Below, piece after piece: positions 5,491 through 6,078 of a stretch of DNA of 6,078 nt. Position numbers and translations under genes: made by a program. Position 1 is the first letter of the stretch, and every line of letters starts with the position of its first letter. The DNA lies in contig JAFLDC010000179.1 of the NCBI GenBank assembly GCA_017302775.1, forward strand, positions 1 to 6,078, in the 5' to 3' direction. A model generated the notes under the pieces. That model was not told the origin of the DNA, ran no database searches, and was given only the letters and a program-made list of their open reading frames with translations. Origin of the DNA: Sphingomonadales bacterium. Lineage in GTDB: Bacteria; Pseudomonadota; Alphaproteobacteria; Sphingomonadales; Sphingomonadaceae.

Positions 5491-6078
5491 ATGACTCAGT
5501 CACAAGTTGCCTATGAGTACCCAGCGAACGACACCGCACCAATGCCGCTGTCGCTTTCGATTTATGCCGATCGGGCACATGTTCGGGCCATGATGCGTGA
5601 CGATGCGCAAGCGGCGGGATTTCGCATCGCGGAAGCGGCCGGAATCGAGGCGCTGCTCGACGGGGACGCACGGCCGCTGGGGGAAGTGGTCTTGCTCGAT
5701 TGCCCTCGGATCGATGGGGCGGGGCTGGCTGCTCTCTCGCGGCTTGATCTCAGGGTCGCGCATGCAGGAACGCATTTGGTGGTATCTACCACGGTTGCGG
5801 CCCTGGATGATGTGTTCGGATGTCTCGATCAGTCGGCGGCGCAAATCCTGATTGAACCGAGCCGGGCCGAGCGCGTGCTGGCCTTGGGCCGGGTGCTGGC
5901 CAAGGTACCGAACTTGCGGGTGCGCGAACTGTCGGACGAGGATCGGCTGGCGTTGCTGCGTCTGACCGAACAGGTCAGTCAGATCGCGGTCAGGCTTGAT
6001 CGGTTGAGCCCGCCGAGCGATTCGATCCATGGGGCCGACAGCGCCTTTCGCTTTGAAAGTCCCAAGCGGCCCTTTACC
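5491..6078 (+). CDS. Receiver-like protein, probably the N-terminal half of a regulator (3' end outside the window)
   Basis: The frame opens at the ATG at 5491 and stays open through the last base, giving 196 residues without a stop. Residues 19-142 alternate beta and alpha segments like a response-regulator receiver: LSLSIYAD (20-27), EVVLLDCP (65-72) with Asp70 where a phospho-acceptor could sit, HLVVSTT (95-101), and ILIEPSR (119-125), which lacks the usual Lys-Pro. An acidic patch near the end of strand 1 is also missing, so it looks like a pseudo-receiver. Residues 147-172 form a Leu-rich helix, possibly a coiled coil for dimer formation, then a linker (FRFESPKRP). From memory, sphingomonads encode a protein of this layout ending in a MarR-like winged helix, which would lie beyond the window; that is inference. 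GGGAG (5477-5481) lies 9 nt upstream. The TTGACA element and LexA-type box directly precede it. Confidence 0.75.
   Translation, partial: MTQSQVAYEYPANDTAPMPLSLSIYADRAHVRAMMRDDAQAAGFRIAEAAGIEALLDGDARPLGEVVLLDCPRIDGAGLAALSRLDLRVAHAGTHLVVSTTVAALDDVFGCLDQSAAQILIEPSRAERVLALGRVLAKVPNLRVRELSDEDRLALLRLTEQVSQIAVRLDRLSPPSDSIHGADSAFRFESPKRPFT

Noticed and set aside
5500..6030. Minus-strand open frame of 176 codons opposite the last gene
   Set aside because: The composition is Arg/Gln/Pro-rich as expected of antisense GC-rich DNA; the plus-strand frame has strand/helix order, a ribosome binding site and a promoter.

Overview
The window looks like chromosomal DNA of a GC-rich alphaproteobacterium, most likely a sphingomonad (Sphingomonadales). 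I infer this from codon use, protein wording, a hisZ/purA neighbourhood, an intergenic repeat resembling one I recall from that order, and a GTTC-N7-GTTC LexA-type site. No database search was possible, so protein families are named from motifs.

Layout. (1) Positions 1-893, + strand: the 3' three quarters of hisZ, the regulatory subunit of ATP phosphoribosyltransferase (first step of histidine synthesis). (2) Positions 890-1813, - strand: an exported alpha/beta hydrolase of the esterase/lipase type. Its stop codon overlaps the hisZ stop in a shared TTAA. (3) Positions 1814-2033: a divergent control region with no gene. It holds a 9-bp dyad enclosing a helically phased direct repeat, a perfect 12-bp palindrome, a copy of a sphingomonad-type intergenic repeat and a small hairpin next to the purA ribosome binding site. 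(4) Positions 2034-3326, + strand: purA, complete and intact. (5) Positions 3428-4738, + strand: a secreted protein built from three DUF4189-like modules with identical cysteine spacing, preceded by a poly-Q stretch. (6) Positions 4905-5420, + strand: a small exported L,D-transpeptidase (YkuD fold). (7) Positions 5434-5466: a TTGACA promoter element and an exact GTTC-N7-GTTC site. (8) Positions 5491-6078, + strand: the N-terminal 196 codons of a receiver-like protein, running off the end of the window.

How the genes relate. hisZ and purA are ordinary housekeeping genes tied by metabolism: histidine synthesis consumes ATP and returns AICAR, which becomes IMP, the PurA substrate. The hydrolase breaks this pair in the opposite orientation. 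The DUF4189 protein and the L,D-transpeptidase are both predicted to act outside the cytoplasm, but with a 166-nt gap their co-transcription is unproven. The last gene appears to start a separate transcription unit that may respond to DNA damage through LexA.

I see no tRNA, rRNA, CRISPR array, insertion sequence or phage gene. The least ordinary items are the LexA-type box in front of an unnamed receiver-like gene, and the strict three-fold cysteine periodicity of the DUF4189-type protein.
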